From positions 62,001-126,000 of the forward strand of contig NZ_JNXE01000022.1 in NCBI RefSeq assembly GCF_000716605.1: 64,000 nucleotides of DNA, in the 5' to 3' direction. A model generated the notes under the pieces. It was given only the letters and a program-made list of their open reading frames with translations, had not been told where the DNA came from and ran no database searches. Below are positions 8,740-17,018 of the stretch, piece by piece (position 1 is the first letter of the stretch; every line of letters begins with the position of its first letter). This stretch comes from Streptomyces sp. NRRL F-525. GTDB lineage: Bacteria; Actinomycetota; Actinomycetes; Streptomycetales; Streptomycetaceae. Made by a program: the position numbers and the translations under genes.

Positions 8740-9608
8740 GTGGTGGCTCCGGAAGGGGAGTTGGCGGTACGGCGACGGCGGCGGGCCGTCGAGAGGAAGA
8801 GGGCGACGAGCGTCACGACGTACGGCGCGGCATCCGTGGCCTGTTGGGGCAGGCCGACGCCCTGGAGGCGGAAACCGGCGGCCTCGGCGAGACCGAAGAG
8901 CAGCGCGGCGAGCAGTACGCCGACGGGTGCCGCGCGGCCGAGCATGACCGCGACGACCGCGATCCAGCCCCGGCCCGCCGTCATGTTCTCGGAGAACAAC
9001 GTGACGTTGCCGAGAGCGAGTTGGGCCCCCGCGAGCCCGCACAGGACACCCGAGATCAGCACCGCCGCGTACTTGTACTTCGCCGGGCTCACCCCGAGCG
9101 TGGCCGCCGCGTCCGGCGCCTCGCCGACCCCGCGCAGCCGCAGCCCCCACACATGCCGGGACAGCATCAGCGCGGCCACCGCGACCGCGACGAACGCCAG
9201 ATACGCGAGCGGGGTGAAGCCACCGACCAACGGCAGCCCGGCAAGTGACGGATCGTCGAAAGTGCCCTGCACACCGAAGACCGTACGCAGCAGGAAGCTG
9301 GTCAGGCCAACTGCCAGGAGATTCATGGCGATTCCGAGAACGACCGCGTCCCCGCGCAGAGTTACCGCGCCGACGGCGAGGATCAGCGAATACGCGGCTG
9401 CCGCGAGGGCGGCGGCGAGCACGCCGAGCCAGGCGCTGCCGGTGAACCAACTCGTGGCCACCGACGTGAAGCAGCCCATCAGCATCATGCCTTCGAGGCC
9501 GATGTTGAAGACGCCCGCACGTTCGCACAGGGCACCGCCGAGTGCGGCCAGCAGGATCGGGGTCAGCGCGCGCAGCGCCGACATCAGCAGATCGGAGTCG
9601 AAGAACAT
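8736..9608 (-). CDS. ABC transporter permease, BMP/nucleoside type (second subunit)
   Basis: Integral membrane permease (290 residues) of the branched-chain/ribose-like permease group that pairs with BMP-family binding proteins. About eight to ten hydrophobic segments are visible. The N-terminus LGGALCERAGVFNIGLEG is characteristic of the short nucleoside-permease subunit. It starts at ATG 9608, whose A is the last base of the preceding TGA (TGATG), so it is coupled to the first permease. The C-terminus is a short basic tail (STARRRRRTAN) on the cytoplasmic side. Confidence 0.88.
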   Translation of the reverse strand: MFFDSDLLMSALRALTPILLAALGGALCERAGVFNIGLEGMMLMGCFTSVATSWFTGSAWLGVLAAALAAAAYSLILAVGAVTLRGDAVVLGIAMNLLAVGLTSFLLRTVFGVQGTFDDPSLAGLPLVGGFTPLAYLAFVAVAVAALMLSRHVWGLRLRGVGEAPDAAATLGVSPAKYKYAAVLISGVLCGLAGAQLALGNVTLFSENMTAGRGWIAVVAVMLGRAAPVGVLLAALLFGLAEAAGFRLQGVGLPQQATDAAPYVVTLVALFLSTARRRRRTANSPSGATT

Positions 9609-10684
9609 CACGCGGCCCCGATCTTCTGAGGGCTTTCTTGGGAGCTTTCCTGGGCACGTCTCCTGAACCACCCGCCGGGGAAGCGCAGTCGGGCAGCGAG
9701 GAACACGATCACGATGGCCTGGAGCACCTGCGTCAGCTCGCGCGGCACCTCGGTCGTCCGCTCCATCGCCAGGCCTCCGACCGCGAGGACGGCGAAGAAG
9801 AAGGAGGCGATGACCGTGCCGAGTGGCGCTGCCGCGGCGAGCAGGGCGGCCGTAAGTCCCGTCCAGGTGTAGCCCGGTGCGGTGAGCGAGCCGTCGACGA
9901 AGCGGTACGGGAAGCTCAACACCCCTATGGCGCCCACGAGTCCGGCCAGTGCGCCGGAGACGGACATCAACTTGAGGGTGAGGCCCTGGCGTTCGACACC
10001 GGCGTAGGCGGCGAAGCGGGAGTTGAGGCCCGTCATGCGGATCTCGTAGCCGAACGCCGTGCGCTTGTCGGTGAACCAGTAGGCGGCTGCCGCGAGGACC
10101 ACCAGGATGAGCCCGATGGTGACCGTCGAGGCGCCGAACGCGGGCAGCGCCACGCCGTCCGGCATCGCCCGGGTCTGGGGGAGGCTGGAGCCGGGTTCCT
10201 TCAGCGGGTAGCGCGCCAGGTAGGAGGCGAGGGAGACCGCCGGGTAGCTCAGCAGCAGGCTGCTGACCAGGAGCGGGACGCCCAGGCGGTTCTCGCACAG
10301 GGCGGCCAGGGCGGCGTATGCGGCGCCCGCCGCCATGCCCGCGAGCAGCGCCAGTACGACGGTCAGGGGTGCCGGCAGCGGGGAGTAGAGGCCGGTCACG
10401 GCCGCCGTGATGCCGCCGAGGACCATCTGGCCGTCGCCGCCGAGGTTGATCAGCCCGGCGCGCAGCGGGATCGCCAGCGCGAGCGCCATGCCGAGCACGC
10501 TGGTGCCGGTGCTCAGCGTGGAACCGATGCCGTCCGCGCCGAGCGAGCCGGTGAGGACGGCGCTGTAGGCGGTGAACGGGTCCGCGCCGGTGCCGACGAG
10601 GAACAGGGCGCCGATGACCAGGCCCGCGAGCACGGAGAAGGTGACGGGGGAGCGCAGGGCTGCGGATATTCGGGTGAGTTGCAT
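9608..10684 (-). CDS. ABC transporter permease, BMP/nucleoside type (first subunit)
   Basis: Longer permease subunit (358 residues) of the BMP-family importer. The segment PLRAGLINLGGDGQMVLGG is typical of this family, with at least eight hydrophobic helices over residues about 15-330. It ends in a cytoplasmic tail rich in Arg, Gln and Ser. It begins one base after the ATPase stop and ends overlapping the next permease. Together with its neighbours it forms a heterodimeric channel for nucleoside-like substrates. Confidence 0.88.
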   Translation of the reverse strand: MQLTRISAALRSPVTFSVLAGLVIGALFLVGTGADPFTAYSAVLTGSLGADGIGSTLSTGTSVLGMALALAIPLRAGLINLGGDGQMVLGGITAAVTGLYSPLPAPLTVVLALLAGMAAGAAYAALAALCENRLGVPLLVSSLLLSYPAVSLASYLARYPLKEPGSSLPQTRAMPDGVALPAFGASTVTIGLILVVLAAAAYWFTDKRTAFGYEIRMTGLNSRFAAYAGVERQGLTLKLMSVSGALAGLVGAIGVLSFPYRFVDGSLTAPGYTWTGLTAALLAAAAPLGTVIASFFFAVLAVGGLAMERTTEVPRELTQVLQAIVIVFLAARLRFPGGWFRRRAQESSQESPQKIGAA

Positions 10685-10685
10685 G

Positions 10686-12209
10686 TCAGTCGACGGCCTC
10701 CGTCGGCGCTACGGCCCCGCCCGCCATGGCGAGTCCCAGCGCCCGTTCGTCCGCCTCGTCCTTCGTGTACGTCGCCGTGACCCGGCCCTCGTACATCACG
10801 AGAACGCGGTCCGCGAGGCCCCGGATCTCGCTCAGTTCGGCGGAGACGAGGAGGACGGCGTGACCGGCGTCGCGGTAGGCGACGATCTGGTCGTGGATGT
10901 TCTGGATGGCGCCGATGTCGACCCCGCGCGTGGGCTGCTCGACGAGCAACAACGGTGCGTCATGGGCGAGTTCGCGGCCGATCAGCAGCTTCTGCAGATT
11001 GCCGCCGGACAGCGCGGAGGCCGGTACCTCGGGGGCGGCCGCCTTGATGCCGAAGCGCTCGATCAGCCGCCCGGCGTGGGCACGTACGGCCGCGGGCGGC
11101 AGAAGTCCCTTGCTGGACAAGGAGGTTCGGTGGTGGCCCATGGCGAGGTTGTCCGCGACGGAGGCCGCCGGTGCCGTACCGACCGCGTGCCGGTCCTCGG
11201 GGACGTAGGCGAGGCCTTGCGCACGGCGCTCGGTGGCGGAGACGTGGGTGATGTCCCGGCCCTTGAGCGTGACCCGGCCGGAGGCGACCGGCCGTAGCCC
11301 CGCCAGGGCCTCGATCAGCTCGCTCTGGCCGTTGCCCGCGACGCCCGCGATGCCGACGATCTCCCCGGCGTGGACGGTGAGTCCCACATCGTGGACGGCG
11401 TCCGTGGTGAGGTCTCTCACGTCCAGGACCACGTCACCGGGGGTCCCGGGCGCGTGAACGCGGTCCAGGTCGACCGCGCGGCCGGTCATCGCGGCCGCGA
11501 TCTCGTCGGCGGAGGTGTCCGCGGTGACCAGGCGGGCGACCACCCGGCCGTCCCGCAGCACGGTCACGTTGTCGCTGCCTTCGAGGACCTCGCGCAGCTT
11601 GTGGGTGACAAGGATCACCGTACGGCCCTGCGCGGCCAGCGACTTGAGGACCGCGAACAGGGCGTCCGCCTCGGCCGGGGTGAGCACGGCGGTCGGCTCG
11701 TCGAGGATCAGCGTGCGAGCACCCCGGTGCAGCAGCTTCAGGATCTCCACGCGCTGGCGCAGGCCGACCGGCAGTTCGCCCACCCGGGCGTCCGGATCGA
11801 CGGCGAGCCCGTGCTCCGCCGCCAGCTCCCGCACCCGGCGGCGGGCCGCGGCCCGGTCCACCAGGCCGAAGCGGCGCGGCTCGGCGGCGTAGACGACGTT
11901 CTCGGCGACCGTCAGCGAGTCGAACAGCTTGAAGCTCTGGTGGACCATGCCGAGCCCGGCGGCCATCGCGGCGCTCGGGTCGCCGAACGTCACCTCGCGC
12001 CCGTCGATCCGGATGGACCCGGCGTCGGCGCGCTCCATGCCGTAGAGGACCGACATGAGGGTGGACTTGCCGGCGCCGTTCTCGCCCATGAGGGCGTGGA
12101 TCTCGCCGCGCTGGACGGTCAGGTCGACGGCATCGTTGGCGAGCGTGCCGGGGAACCGCTTGGTGATTCCCCGGAGCTCGACCGCCGGCTCAACTGGCGG
12201 CGGGGTCAT
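10686..12209 (-). CDS. ABC transporter ATP-binding protein, two fused nucleotide-binding domains
   Basis: Tandem ATPase of 507 residues of the sugar/nucleoside (MglA/NupO) type. The first domain has Walker A GENGAGKST (about residues 41-49), the signature LPVGLRQRVEI and Walker B LILDEPTAVL. The second has a degenerate Walker A GVAGNGQSE, the signature ALSGGNLQK and a changed Walker B, LLLVEQPTRGV (Glu-Gln instead of Asp-Glu). One fully active and one degenerate site is normal for the family. Its start overlaps the binding-protein gene by 20 bases, placing both in one transcript. Confidence 0.9.
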   Translation of the reverse strand: MTPPPVEPAVELRGITKRFPGTLANDAVDLTVQRGEIHALMGENGAGKSTLMSVLYGMERADAGSIRIDGREVTFGDPSAAMAAGLGMVHQSFKLFDSLTVAENVVYAAEPRRFGLVDRAAARRRVRELAAEHGLAVDPDARVGELPVGLRQRVEILKLLHRGARTLILDEPTAVLTPAEADALFAVLKSLAAQGRTVILVTHKLREVLEGSDNVTVLRDGRVVARLVTADTSADEIAAAMTGRAVDLDRVHAPGTPGDVVLDVRDLTTDAVHDVGLTVHAGEIVGIAGVAGNGQSELIEALAGLRPVASGRVTLKGRDITHVSATERRAQGLAYVPEDRHAVGTAPAASVADNLAMGHHRTSLSSKGLLPPAAVRAHAGRLIERFGIKAAAPEVPASALSGGNLQKLLIGRELAHDAPLLLVEQPTRGVDIGAIQNIHDQIVAYRDAGHAVLLVSAELSEIRGLADRVLVMYEGRVTATYTKDEADERALGLAMAGGAVAPTEAVD

Positions 12210-13242
12210 CGACCTTGAGCTTTCCGGAGACGATCTGGTCGCGCAGCGCCTTCACCTTGGCGAGGACGTCCTTGTGCTGGGCGATCACGCACTTCGACGA
12301 GTCGACGCCCGCCTCGAGACCGGTGAGGCTGATGCCGCCCTCCTTCAGGCCGTACGACACCGAGGTGCCGGTCTTGCCCGCGAGGACCTGCTCGACGCCC
12401 TTCTCCACGGCGACGTCCGTCTTCTTGATCACGTTGTCGACGACCGTGCCGGGCGAGGAGACGCACTGGTTGACGTCGACGCCGTACGCGAACGCGCCCT
12501 TGGCCTTCGCGGCCTCGAAGACGCCGTAGTTGCCGGCCGCGGCCGCCGCCATGATCTGGTCGGTGCCCTTGGAGAGAAGGGAGTTGGCCTGCTCCTTGGC
12601 GCGCGCCGAGTCGTCGAACGGGGACTGGCCGCCGACGAAGCGCGTCGACGCGGACGTCTTCGCGGCGACCTTCTTGGCGCCGGCCGCGAACGGGTCGCTG
12701 TAGCGCCGGAATTGGGGCGTGTCGAGCACGTCCACCGCGCCGACCTTGCCGCTCTTGCTGAGCAACCCGGCCTCGGCGCCCGCGAGATAGACACCTTCGT
12801 GCTCACGGAACACCGCGCACGTGACGTTCTTGAACGTCTTCGTCGTGCACGCGTCGATCATCAGGAACTGCTGCTTCGGGTGCGCCTTCGCCTGCTGCGC
12901 CACGAGGTCCGCGAACTCGAAGCCGACCAGCACGATCACGCTCGGGCCCGCGTCCACGGCGGCCTGCACGTTCTGCTGCTGGGACGCGGTGTCCGTCGAC
13001 TCGTAGACCTTCTCGGTCCCGTCGTGCGTCTTGGCCGCGGCCTTCACACCGGTGACGGCGAGCTTCAGGAACTCGTTCTGCCCGACCGCGTCCGGCGTGA
13101 CCAGCGTGAACGACTTCCCGCTGCCGCCGCTCGCGCTGTCCGAGGCGTCGGTCTTCGCGGCGGCGTTGCAGGCGGTGGCGGCGGTGACCATGAGCGTGGT
13201 GGCGGCGACGAGCTGCAGGGTGCGACGTGATCTGCGGAGCAT
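12190..13242 (-). CDS. BMP-family nucleoside-type substrate-binding lipoprotein
   Basis: Extracytoplasmic binding protein (350 residues) of the BMP/PnrA family, first gene of the seven-gene operon. A basic n-region (MLRRSRRTLQ), a hydrophobic stretch and a lipobox ending at Cys25 (TAATACN) show lipid anchoring. The mature part contains the PnrA-like VGFEFADLVAQQAKAHP and a late ligand-site segment, AFAYGVDVNQCV. BMP proteins bind purine nucleosides; the surrounding deaminase, phosphorylase and mtnA suggest MTA or related thio-nucleosides, which is inference. A ribosome site GGAAGG precedes the ATG. A leader peptide and a hairpin lie in its 5' region. Confidence 0.88.
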   Translation of the reverse strand: MLRRSRRTLQLVAATTLMVTAATACNAAAKTDASDSASGGSGKSFTLVTPDAVGQNEFLKLAVTGVKAAAKTHDGTEKVYESTDTASQQQNVQAAVDAGPSVIVLVGFEFADLVAQQAKAHPKQQFLMIDACTTKTFKNVTCAVFREHEGVYLAGAEAGLLSKSGKVGAVDVLDTPQFRRYSDPFAAGAKKVAAKTSASTRFVGGQSPFDDSARAKEQANSLLSKGTDQIMAAAAAGNYGVFEAAKAKGAFAYGVDVNQCVSSPGTVVDNVIKKTDVAVEKGVEQVLAGKTGTSVSYGLKEGGISLTGLEAGVDSSKCVIAQHKDVLAKVKALRDQIVSGKLKVDDPAAS

Positions 13243-13267
13243 GGGGACCTTCCGGGGTACGGCAAGG

Positions 13268-13287
13268 CGCGCTCCGGCGGGAGCGCG
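13268..13287 (-). promoter_or_regulatory. Hairpin between leader peptide and BMP gene
   Basis: An 8-bp stem (CGCGCTCC/GGAGCGCG) with a four-base loop lies 26-45 bases before the binding-protein start and 53 bases after the leader stop. It could act as the switchable element of an attenuator that controls access to the GGAAGG ribosome site. No U-run follows, so translational control is more likely than termination. Confidence 0.4.
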
Positions 13288-13340
13288 TGCGACCAGATGG
13301 TGAGACGAGGGGAGCGGGGAGTGGACGCGAGAGGGACAGG

Positions 13341-13406
13341 TCAGCGTCGACAGCAGTCACTCGCGCAGCGGCCGTGATCGAGGAAACGGCGCATGGTGAG
13401 CAGCAC
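13341..13406 (-). CDS. Candidate sulfur-responsive leader peptide before the BMP operon
   Basis: Tiny frame of 21 codons (GTG 13406, four bases after GGAGG) or 17 codons (ATG 13394). The peptide end reads RRFLDHGRCASDCCRR, with three cysteines near the stop. The spacing Arg-Arg...Asp...Arg...Ser...Cys resembles the short leader peptides annotated upstream of sulfur-assimilation genes in Streptomyces, although the core is diverged. It ends 98 bases before the binding-protein gene. Cysteine shortage would stall ribosomes on the Cys codons, a plausible attenuation signal for the importer operon. Function is inference. Confidence 0.5.
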   Translation of the reverse strand: MLLTMRRFLDHGRCASDCCRR

Positions 13407-13460
13407 ACGTCCTCCTTCGTCTCGGCCTTCGGGCTGCGGGTGCTGGACTTTAACATTCGT

Positions 13461-13488
13461 TTTGAGACACCCGCTCGACTGTCTCGAA
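13461..13488. promoter_or_regulatory. Inverted repeat, candidate operator between BMP operon and mtnA
   Basis: TTTGAGACA - ten bases - TGTCTCGAA, with eight of nine positions symmetrical (strict core GAGACA at 13464-13469 and TGTCTC at 13480-13485). It lies 63 bases before mtnA and 55 bases before the leader peptide start, in the middle of the divergent promoters. The binding protein is unknown; the GntR regulator of the operon is one candidate. Confidence 0.45.
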
Positions 13489-13550
13489 CTGTGGTTCTTC
13501 CAGGTCATGTACGGTGACCGACACCATCGGAACAGCAGGAGTGTCCCGTT

Positions 13551-14582
13551 ATGTCCCAGGAATTGCGCGCGGTCGACTGGACCGGAACCGGTCTCGCACT
13601 CATCGACCAGACCCTGCTCCCGCATCGCAACGAGACGGTCGCTGTCCACGATGTGGACACCCTGGTCGACGCGATCCAGCGCCTCGTGGTGCGCGGCGCC
13701 CCCGCGATCGGAGCGGCGGGCGCGTACGGCGTCGCGATCGCGCTCATTGAGGGCGAGCGGAAGGGCTGGACCGAGGCGGAGACGCGCGCCGCCGTAGCCC
13801 GTGTCCGCGAGGCCCGACCCACCGCGGTCAACCTCATGGTGTGCGTGGACCGGGTCATGATCCGCTTCGACGAGGGCCTGGACGCGGTGCTGGAGGAAGC
13901 CGCCGCAGTCCAGCGCGAGGACGTCGCGGCGAACCGTGCGATGGGCGCGTTCGGCGCGGACTGGCTGGTCCAAAAGGTGGGCGTGGACCGCCCGTTGAGG
14001 CTCCTGACACACTGCAACACGGGCGCGCTGGCGACCGCCGGCTGGGGCACCGCACTGGGCGTCATCCGCGAACTGCACGCGCGCGGCCTGGTGGAGGTCG
14101 TCTACGCCGACGAAACGCGCCCCCTGCTCCAGGGATCACGCCTCACCGCCTGGGAGTTGGTCCAGGAAGGCATCCCGCACTACGTCCAGGCCGACGGCGC
14201 CGCCGCCGGCACCATCCTGCGCGGCGAGGTCGACGCGGCCATCGTCGGCGCCGACCGTATCGCGGCCAACGGCGACACCGCGAACAAGGTAGGCACAGTG
14301 GGCGTCGCGCTGGCCTGCGCCGACGCCGGTATCCCGTTCCTGGTGGCGGCCCCGACGACCACGGTCGACCTCTCGACGGAGACCGGCGACGACATCCACA
14401 TCGAACTCCGCGGCGAGGCCGAGGTGTTGGAGTGGTCGGGAGTACGCACGGCTCCCGCCGAGTCGCGGGGCCACAACCCGGCTTTCGACGTAACCCCGGG
14501 CCGCTTGGTGACCGGACTGGTCACGGAACGGGGCGTGTTGGAGGTCGCGGCAGGCGAACTCCCGGGAGACCGCCTGAAGTAA
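13551..14582 (+). CDS. mtnA: S-methyl-5-thioribose-1-phosphate isomerase
   Basis: Converts methylthioribose-1-phosphate to methylthioribulose-1-phosphate in the methionine salvage pathway. The fold is that of the eIF2B-like family. The catalytic cysteine (Cys155, LLTHCNTGALAT) and the acid Asp235 (IVGADRIAANGDTANKVGT) are both present, as is the VVRGAPAIGAAGAYG segment near residue 50. The 343-residue length is normal. The ribosome site AGGAG is eleven bases before the ATG. It is the common entry point for both sources of methylthioribose-1-phosphate encoded in this island. A hairpin within a repeated Streptomyces element follows the stop. Confidence 0.95.
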   Translation: MSQELRAVDWTGTGLALIDQTLLPHRNETVAVHDVDTLVDAIQRLVVRGAPAIGAAGAYGVAIALIEGERKGWTEAETRAAVARVREARPTAVNLMVCVDRVMIRFDEGLDAVLEEAAAVQREDVAANRAMGAFGADWLVQKVGVDRPLRLLTHCNTGALATAGWGTALGVIRELHARGLVEVVYADETRPLLQGSRLTAWELVQEGIPHYVQADGAAAGTILRGEVDAAIVGADRIAANGDTANKVGTVGVALACADAGIPFLVAAPTTTVDLSTETGDDIHIELRGEAEVLEWSGVRTAPAESRGHNPAFDVTPGRLVTGLVTERGVLEVAAGELPGDRLK

Positions 14583-14607
14583 CGGCAACTTTGAAGCACC
14601 GCCAAGC

Positions 14608-14660
14608 CCCCGCGCCCTAGGGGCGCGGGGAACTGCGCGACCGGCCCCCACCGGCGCGCG
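14608..14660. repeat. Streptomyces intergenic repeat, copy 1, with terminator-like hairpin
   Basis: A ten-base palindrome (arms 14608-14617 and 14621-14630, CTAG at the centre) begins an element that continues GGGGAACTGCGCGACC. The same element recurs at 21996 and, inverted, at 59166. Here it separates the convergent genes mtnA and mtnB and probably ends both transcripts. Confidence 0.75.
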
Positions 14661-14669
14661 CTTTGACTA

Positions 14670-15287
14670 CTACGCTTCCCGCGGAGAGCTGAGCTCCAAC
14701 TCCAGCAACCACTCAACAACTTCGGTGTGATGCCGGGCTTGACGAGGATCCGCCCCCCACACATACAACCCGTGCCCGGCCACAACCACCGCCGGCATCC
14801 GAGGCTCCCGAGCCGCCTCCAGCCGATCCCCAAGCACCTTCATATCCTGGCTGTTGGCGATAACAGGCAACGTCACCTCGACATCATGCGCAGGCTGCCC
14901 AACACCCTTGAGCATCTCGACATCCTTGAACACGATCCCGCCCGGCGCCCGCCGCCCCATGGCAACAGACGCCACGGTGTGCACATGAACAACGGCCCCC
15001 GCCCCGGTCAACGCAGCGACACGCGCATGCAGTTCAGCCTCGGCAGACGGCTTCCCACCCCGCACGGCCGCACCCTCGGCATCCACCAACACCACATCGT
15101 CGGCGGTCAGTTCACCCTTGTCGTGCCCACTAGCGGTCACCGCCAGCAGCAGGGGATCCCGGCCCACCACGACGGACAGGTTCCCGGAGGTCCCCCTCAT
15201 CCAGCCGAACGAGGCGAACCGTGCGGACTCGGCGGCGAGTTGAGCCCCCGCCTCCTTCAGGTCGAGGTCACTGATCTCGCTGCTCAC
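14670..15287 (-). CDS. mtnB: Methylthioribulose-1-phosphate dehydratase
   Basis: Class II aldolase/adducin-fold zinc enzyme (205 residues) that dehydrates methylthioribulose-1-phosphate to the diketo phosphate. It has the phosphate-binding RGTSGNLS near residue 31, an acidic residue in KPSAEAELH, zinc histidines in VVHVHTVASVA and a C-terminal His in VVAGHGLYVWG. The start GTG 15287 overlaps the mtnC stop (GTGA), so mtnD-mtnC-mtnB is one coupled operon. Ribulose-phosphate aldolases share the fold; the neighbours make MtnB by far the best reading. Confidence 0.9.
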   Translation of the reverse strand: MSSEISDLDLKEAGAQLAAESARFASFGWMRGTSGNLSVVVGRDPLLLAVTASGHDKGELTADDVVLVDAEGAAVRGGKPSAEAELHARVAALTGAGAVVHVHTVASVAMGRRAPGGIVFKDVEMLKGVGQPAHDVEVTLPVIANSQDMKVLGDRLEAAREPRMPAVVVAGHGLYVWGADPRQARHHTEVVEWLLELELSSPREA

Positions 15288-16009
15288 GTGGTGCTCCTTG
15301 AACTGGTGATGCCGATCTCGTCGAACGCCCCCGCCTCCGCGTGGTCGCCGACGCCTTGCTCGAAATACGGTTCCCCGGGCCTCCGTACACCCACCGCGTG
15401 CCACCCCGCGGCCACGGCCGCGTCCAGCTCGCCGGGCCGGTCGGAGAGGAAGAGCAGCCGGGACGGGGCGACGCCGGTCGCCTCCGCGATTCGGCGATAC
15501 GACTCCGGCTCCTGCTTGGGACCGGCGTTCTCCGTGTCGTAGAGACCGGAGACCAGCGGCAGGAGGTCGCCCTCCGGGCTGGACGTGAACCACGCGCGCT
15601 GCGCGGCCACCGAGCCGGACGAGTAGACGTACAGCCGCAGGCCCGCCGAGTGCCAGGCGCGCAGGGCCGGTACGACGTCGTCGTAGAAATGCGAGACGAG
15701 GTCGCCGCGGGCGAAGCCCTCGGACCAGATGATGCCCTGGAGGGTCTTGAGGGGTGTGGCCTTGCGGTCCTCGTCGAGCCAGGTGTTGAGGGTCTTCTCG
15801 ATCTGTACGGCGTCGGCGTCCGGGGAGTCCGTCAGCTCGCGGACCTGCGCGATCGCCCGGGCCACGGCGGGATCGTCGGCCCGCTCGGTGAGCAGGTCGG
15901 CGAAGCGCGAGCGCGAGTACGGGTACAGGACGTCGACGACGAATCCCGTGGCGCTCGTGGTGCCCTCGATGTCGAGCACCACGGCGTCCACGGTGAACTG
16001 CAAGGTCAC
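15284..16009 (-). CDS. mtnC: Acireductone synthase (enolase-phosphatase E1)
   Basis: HAD-superfamily bifunctional enolase/phosphatase (241 residues) that turns the diketo phosphate into acireductone. Motif I is [10 protein letters not shown] (nucleophile Asp13), whose Glu-Gly-Thr-Thr is specific for E1 rather than other HAD enzymes. Motif II is [11 protein letters not shown], and motif IV is [13 protein letters not shown]. Its GTG start overlaps the mtnD stop by four bases (GTGA) and its stop overlaps the mtnB start in the same way. Mg2+ is needed. Confidence 0.93.
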   Translation of the reverse strand: MTLQFTVDAVVLDIEGTTSATGFVVDVLYPYSRSRFADLLTERADDPAVARAIAQVRELTDSPDADAVQIEKTLNTWLDEDRKATPLKTLQGIIWSEGFARGDLVSHFYDDVVPALRAWHSAGLRLYVYSSGSVAAQRAWFTSSPEGDLLPLVSGLYDTENAGPKQEPESYRRIAEATGVAPSRLLFLSDRPGELDAAVAAGWHAVGVRRPGEPYFEQGVGDHAEAGAFDEIGITSSRSTT

Positions 16010-16605
16010 GCGGCGGCCTTGTCCCGCTGGTAGCCCGCGTCGATCGTGTCGTAGTCGGGGAAGCGCGAGGCGATGGTCGAGCCGGTGAAGTTGCCGACCC
16101 AGCCGTCCTCCTCGTGGAAGAAGCGGATCGCGGTGAAGGCGGGCTTGGTGCCCATGTCGAACCAGTGGGTGGTGCCGCGCGGCACGCCCAGCAGGTCGCC
16201 CTTCTCGCAGTAGACGGCGTGCACTTCGCCGTTGACGTGCAGGTAGAAGATGCCCGAGCCGGAGACGAAGAAGCGGACCTCGTCATCGTCGTCGTGCGTG
16301 TGCTCCTGGAGGAACTTCGCGCGGGCGCCGGCCGCCTTCGCCGGGTACTCCGGGTCGTCGCTGGGGTGCAGGCCGAGCACGTCGACGGTGGTGAAGCCTT
16401 CTTCGGCGTTGAGCTTGTCGATCTCCGGGCCGTAGGCGGCGAACACGGTGTCGCTGTCGGCGTCGGCGGGGACGTCCTCACGGATCGGCCACTGCTCGTA
16501 GCGGACGCCGATCGGGGCGAGCGCGGCGGCGATCTCGACGGGATCGGCGGTACGGCGCACGAGGGTCTCGGGGCCGGACTCGGACCAGGTGGTGAGCAGC
16601 GTCAT
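16006..16605 (-). CDS. mtnD: Acireductone dioxygenase
   Basis: Cupin metalloenzyme (199 residues) that oxidises acireductone to 2-keto-4-methylthiobutyrate and formate (Fe form); a Ni form makes a different, off-pathway product. The four metal ligands are visible: His102, His104 and Glu109 in [13 protein letters not shown], and His147 in GTTHWFDMG. Start ATG 16605 with GGAG nearby; the frame is open upstream but without coding features. First gene of mtnD-mtnC-mtnB. The last step to methionine, a transamination, is not encoded here and would use a general aminotransferase. Confidence 0.93.
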   Translation of the reverse strand: MTLLTTWSESGPETLVRRTADPVEIAAALAPIGVRYEQWPIREDVPADADSDTVFAAYGPEIDKLNAEEGFTTVDVLGLHPSDDPEYPAKAAGARAKFLQEHTHDDDDEVRFFVSGSGIFYLHVNGEVHAVYCEKGDLLGVPRGTTHWFDMGTKPAFTAIRFFHEEDGWVGNFTGSTIASRFPDYDTIDAGYQRDKAAA

Positions 16606-16764
16606 GGGAACTCCGAAAAGTGGGCGGGATGTCCGGATGCTGGGACGAGCGCCCGGACCGGTGGGGGAGGCGAAGGGGCACAGCGGGACCCGTCGTACCG
16701 GGTCGGGCCGGTTATGCGATGGTAACCGCCGTCGGTGAACGGGCCGGATGTGACGTAGTCGTTG

Positions 16765-16779
16765 TCTCACGTGGTGAGA
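16765..16779. promoter_or_regulatory. Inverted repeat TCTCAC-GTG-GTGAGA, candidate operator
   Basis: Perfect 6-bp arms with a three-base spacer, 17 bases before the -35 element of the leader-peptide promoter and 160 bases before mtnD. It shares the hexamer TGTCTC with the repeat in front of mtnA, so a common regulator is possible. Confidence 0.4.
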
Positions 16780-16795
16780 AACCGCTTCCATTCCT

Positions 16796-16825
16796 TTGAC
16801 CAATGGCCGGAAACGTTCTCATGAT
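16796..16825 (+). promoter_or_regulatory. Promoter of the importer/mtnK operon
   Basis: -35 TTGACC (16796-16801), an 18-base spacer and -10 CATGAT (16820-16825). The expected start of transcription coincides with the ATG of the leader peptide at 16832, so the leader would be translated from a leaderless mRNA. Confidence 0.55.
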
Positions 16826-16831
16826 CTCCCT

Positions 16832-16903
16832 ATGAAGACGCTGCTGCTCGTGCGGCGGCTGTACGTGGACTTGCTCCGGTCGACCACAGCCAGCTGTCGC
16901 TGA
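16832..16903 (+). CDS. Sulfur-type leader peptide before the methylthioribose importer
   Basis: A 23-residue peptide containing RRLYVDLLRSTTASCR, ending Cys-Arg-stop. The Arg-Arg...Val-Asp-Leu...Arg...Cys pattern matches the short leader peptides annotated upstream of sulfate and cysteine genes in Streptomyces. It has no ribosome site and probably starts on a leaderless transcript (see promoter). It lies 177 bases before the binding-protein gene. A second, more diverged example precedes the other importer operon of this island. Confidence 0.7.
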   Translation: MKTLLLVRRLYVDLLRSTTASCR

Positions 16904-16907
16904 CCAC

Positions 16908-17018
16908 ACCCGGAGCCATCGGCGCGCCCCGCATCACAAACCGTCCGCCGCCTGTCCCGCCGTTCGTGCGGTGGCGCACCCCTTGTGCGATGGCGCGTTT
17001 TCGCCCCCGGCTCCGGGT
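16908..17018 (+). promoter_or_regulatory. Possible attenuator structure after the leader peptide
   Basis: A perfect 10-bp pairing, ACCCGGAGCC (16908-16917) with GGCTCCGGGT (17009-17018), encloses about 90 bases. Inside lies a smaller CGCAC-CCCTT-GTGCG hairpin followed by a GCGCGTTTT stretch. A ribosome stalled at the Cys codon (16895-16897) would cover the start of the left arm, which could switch between the folds. Confidence 0.4.

Larger units (their letters stand above)
13243..13550. other. Divergent regulatory region BMP operon / mtnA
   Basis: This 308-base gap holds, on the minus side, a leader peptide gene and a hairpin near the binding-protein start, and in the middle a GAGACA/TGTCTC inverted repeat. 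No further gene is seen. Confidence 0.7.
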
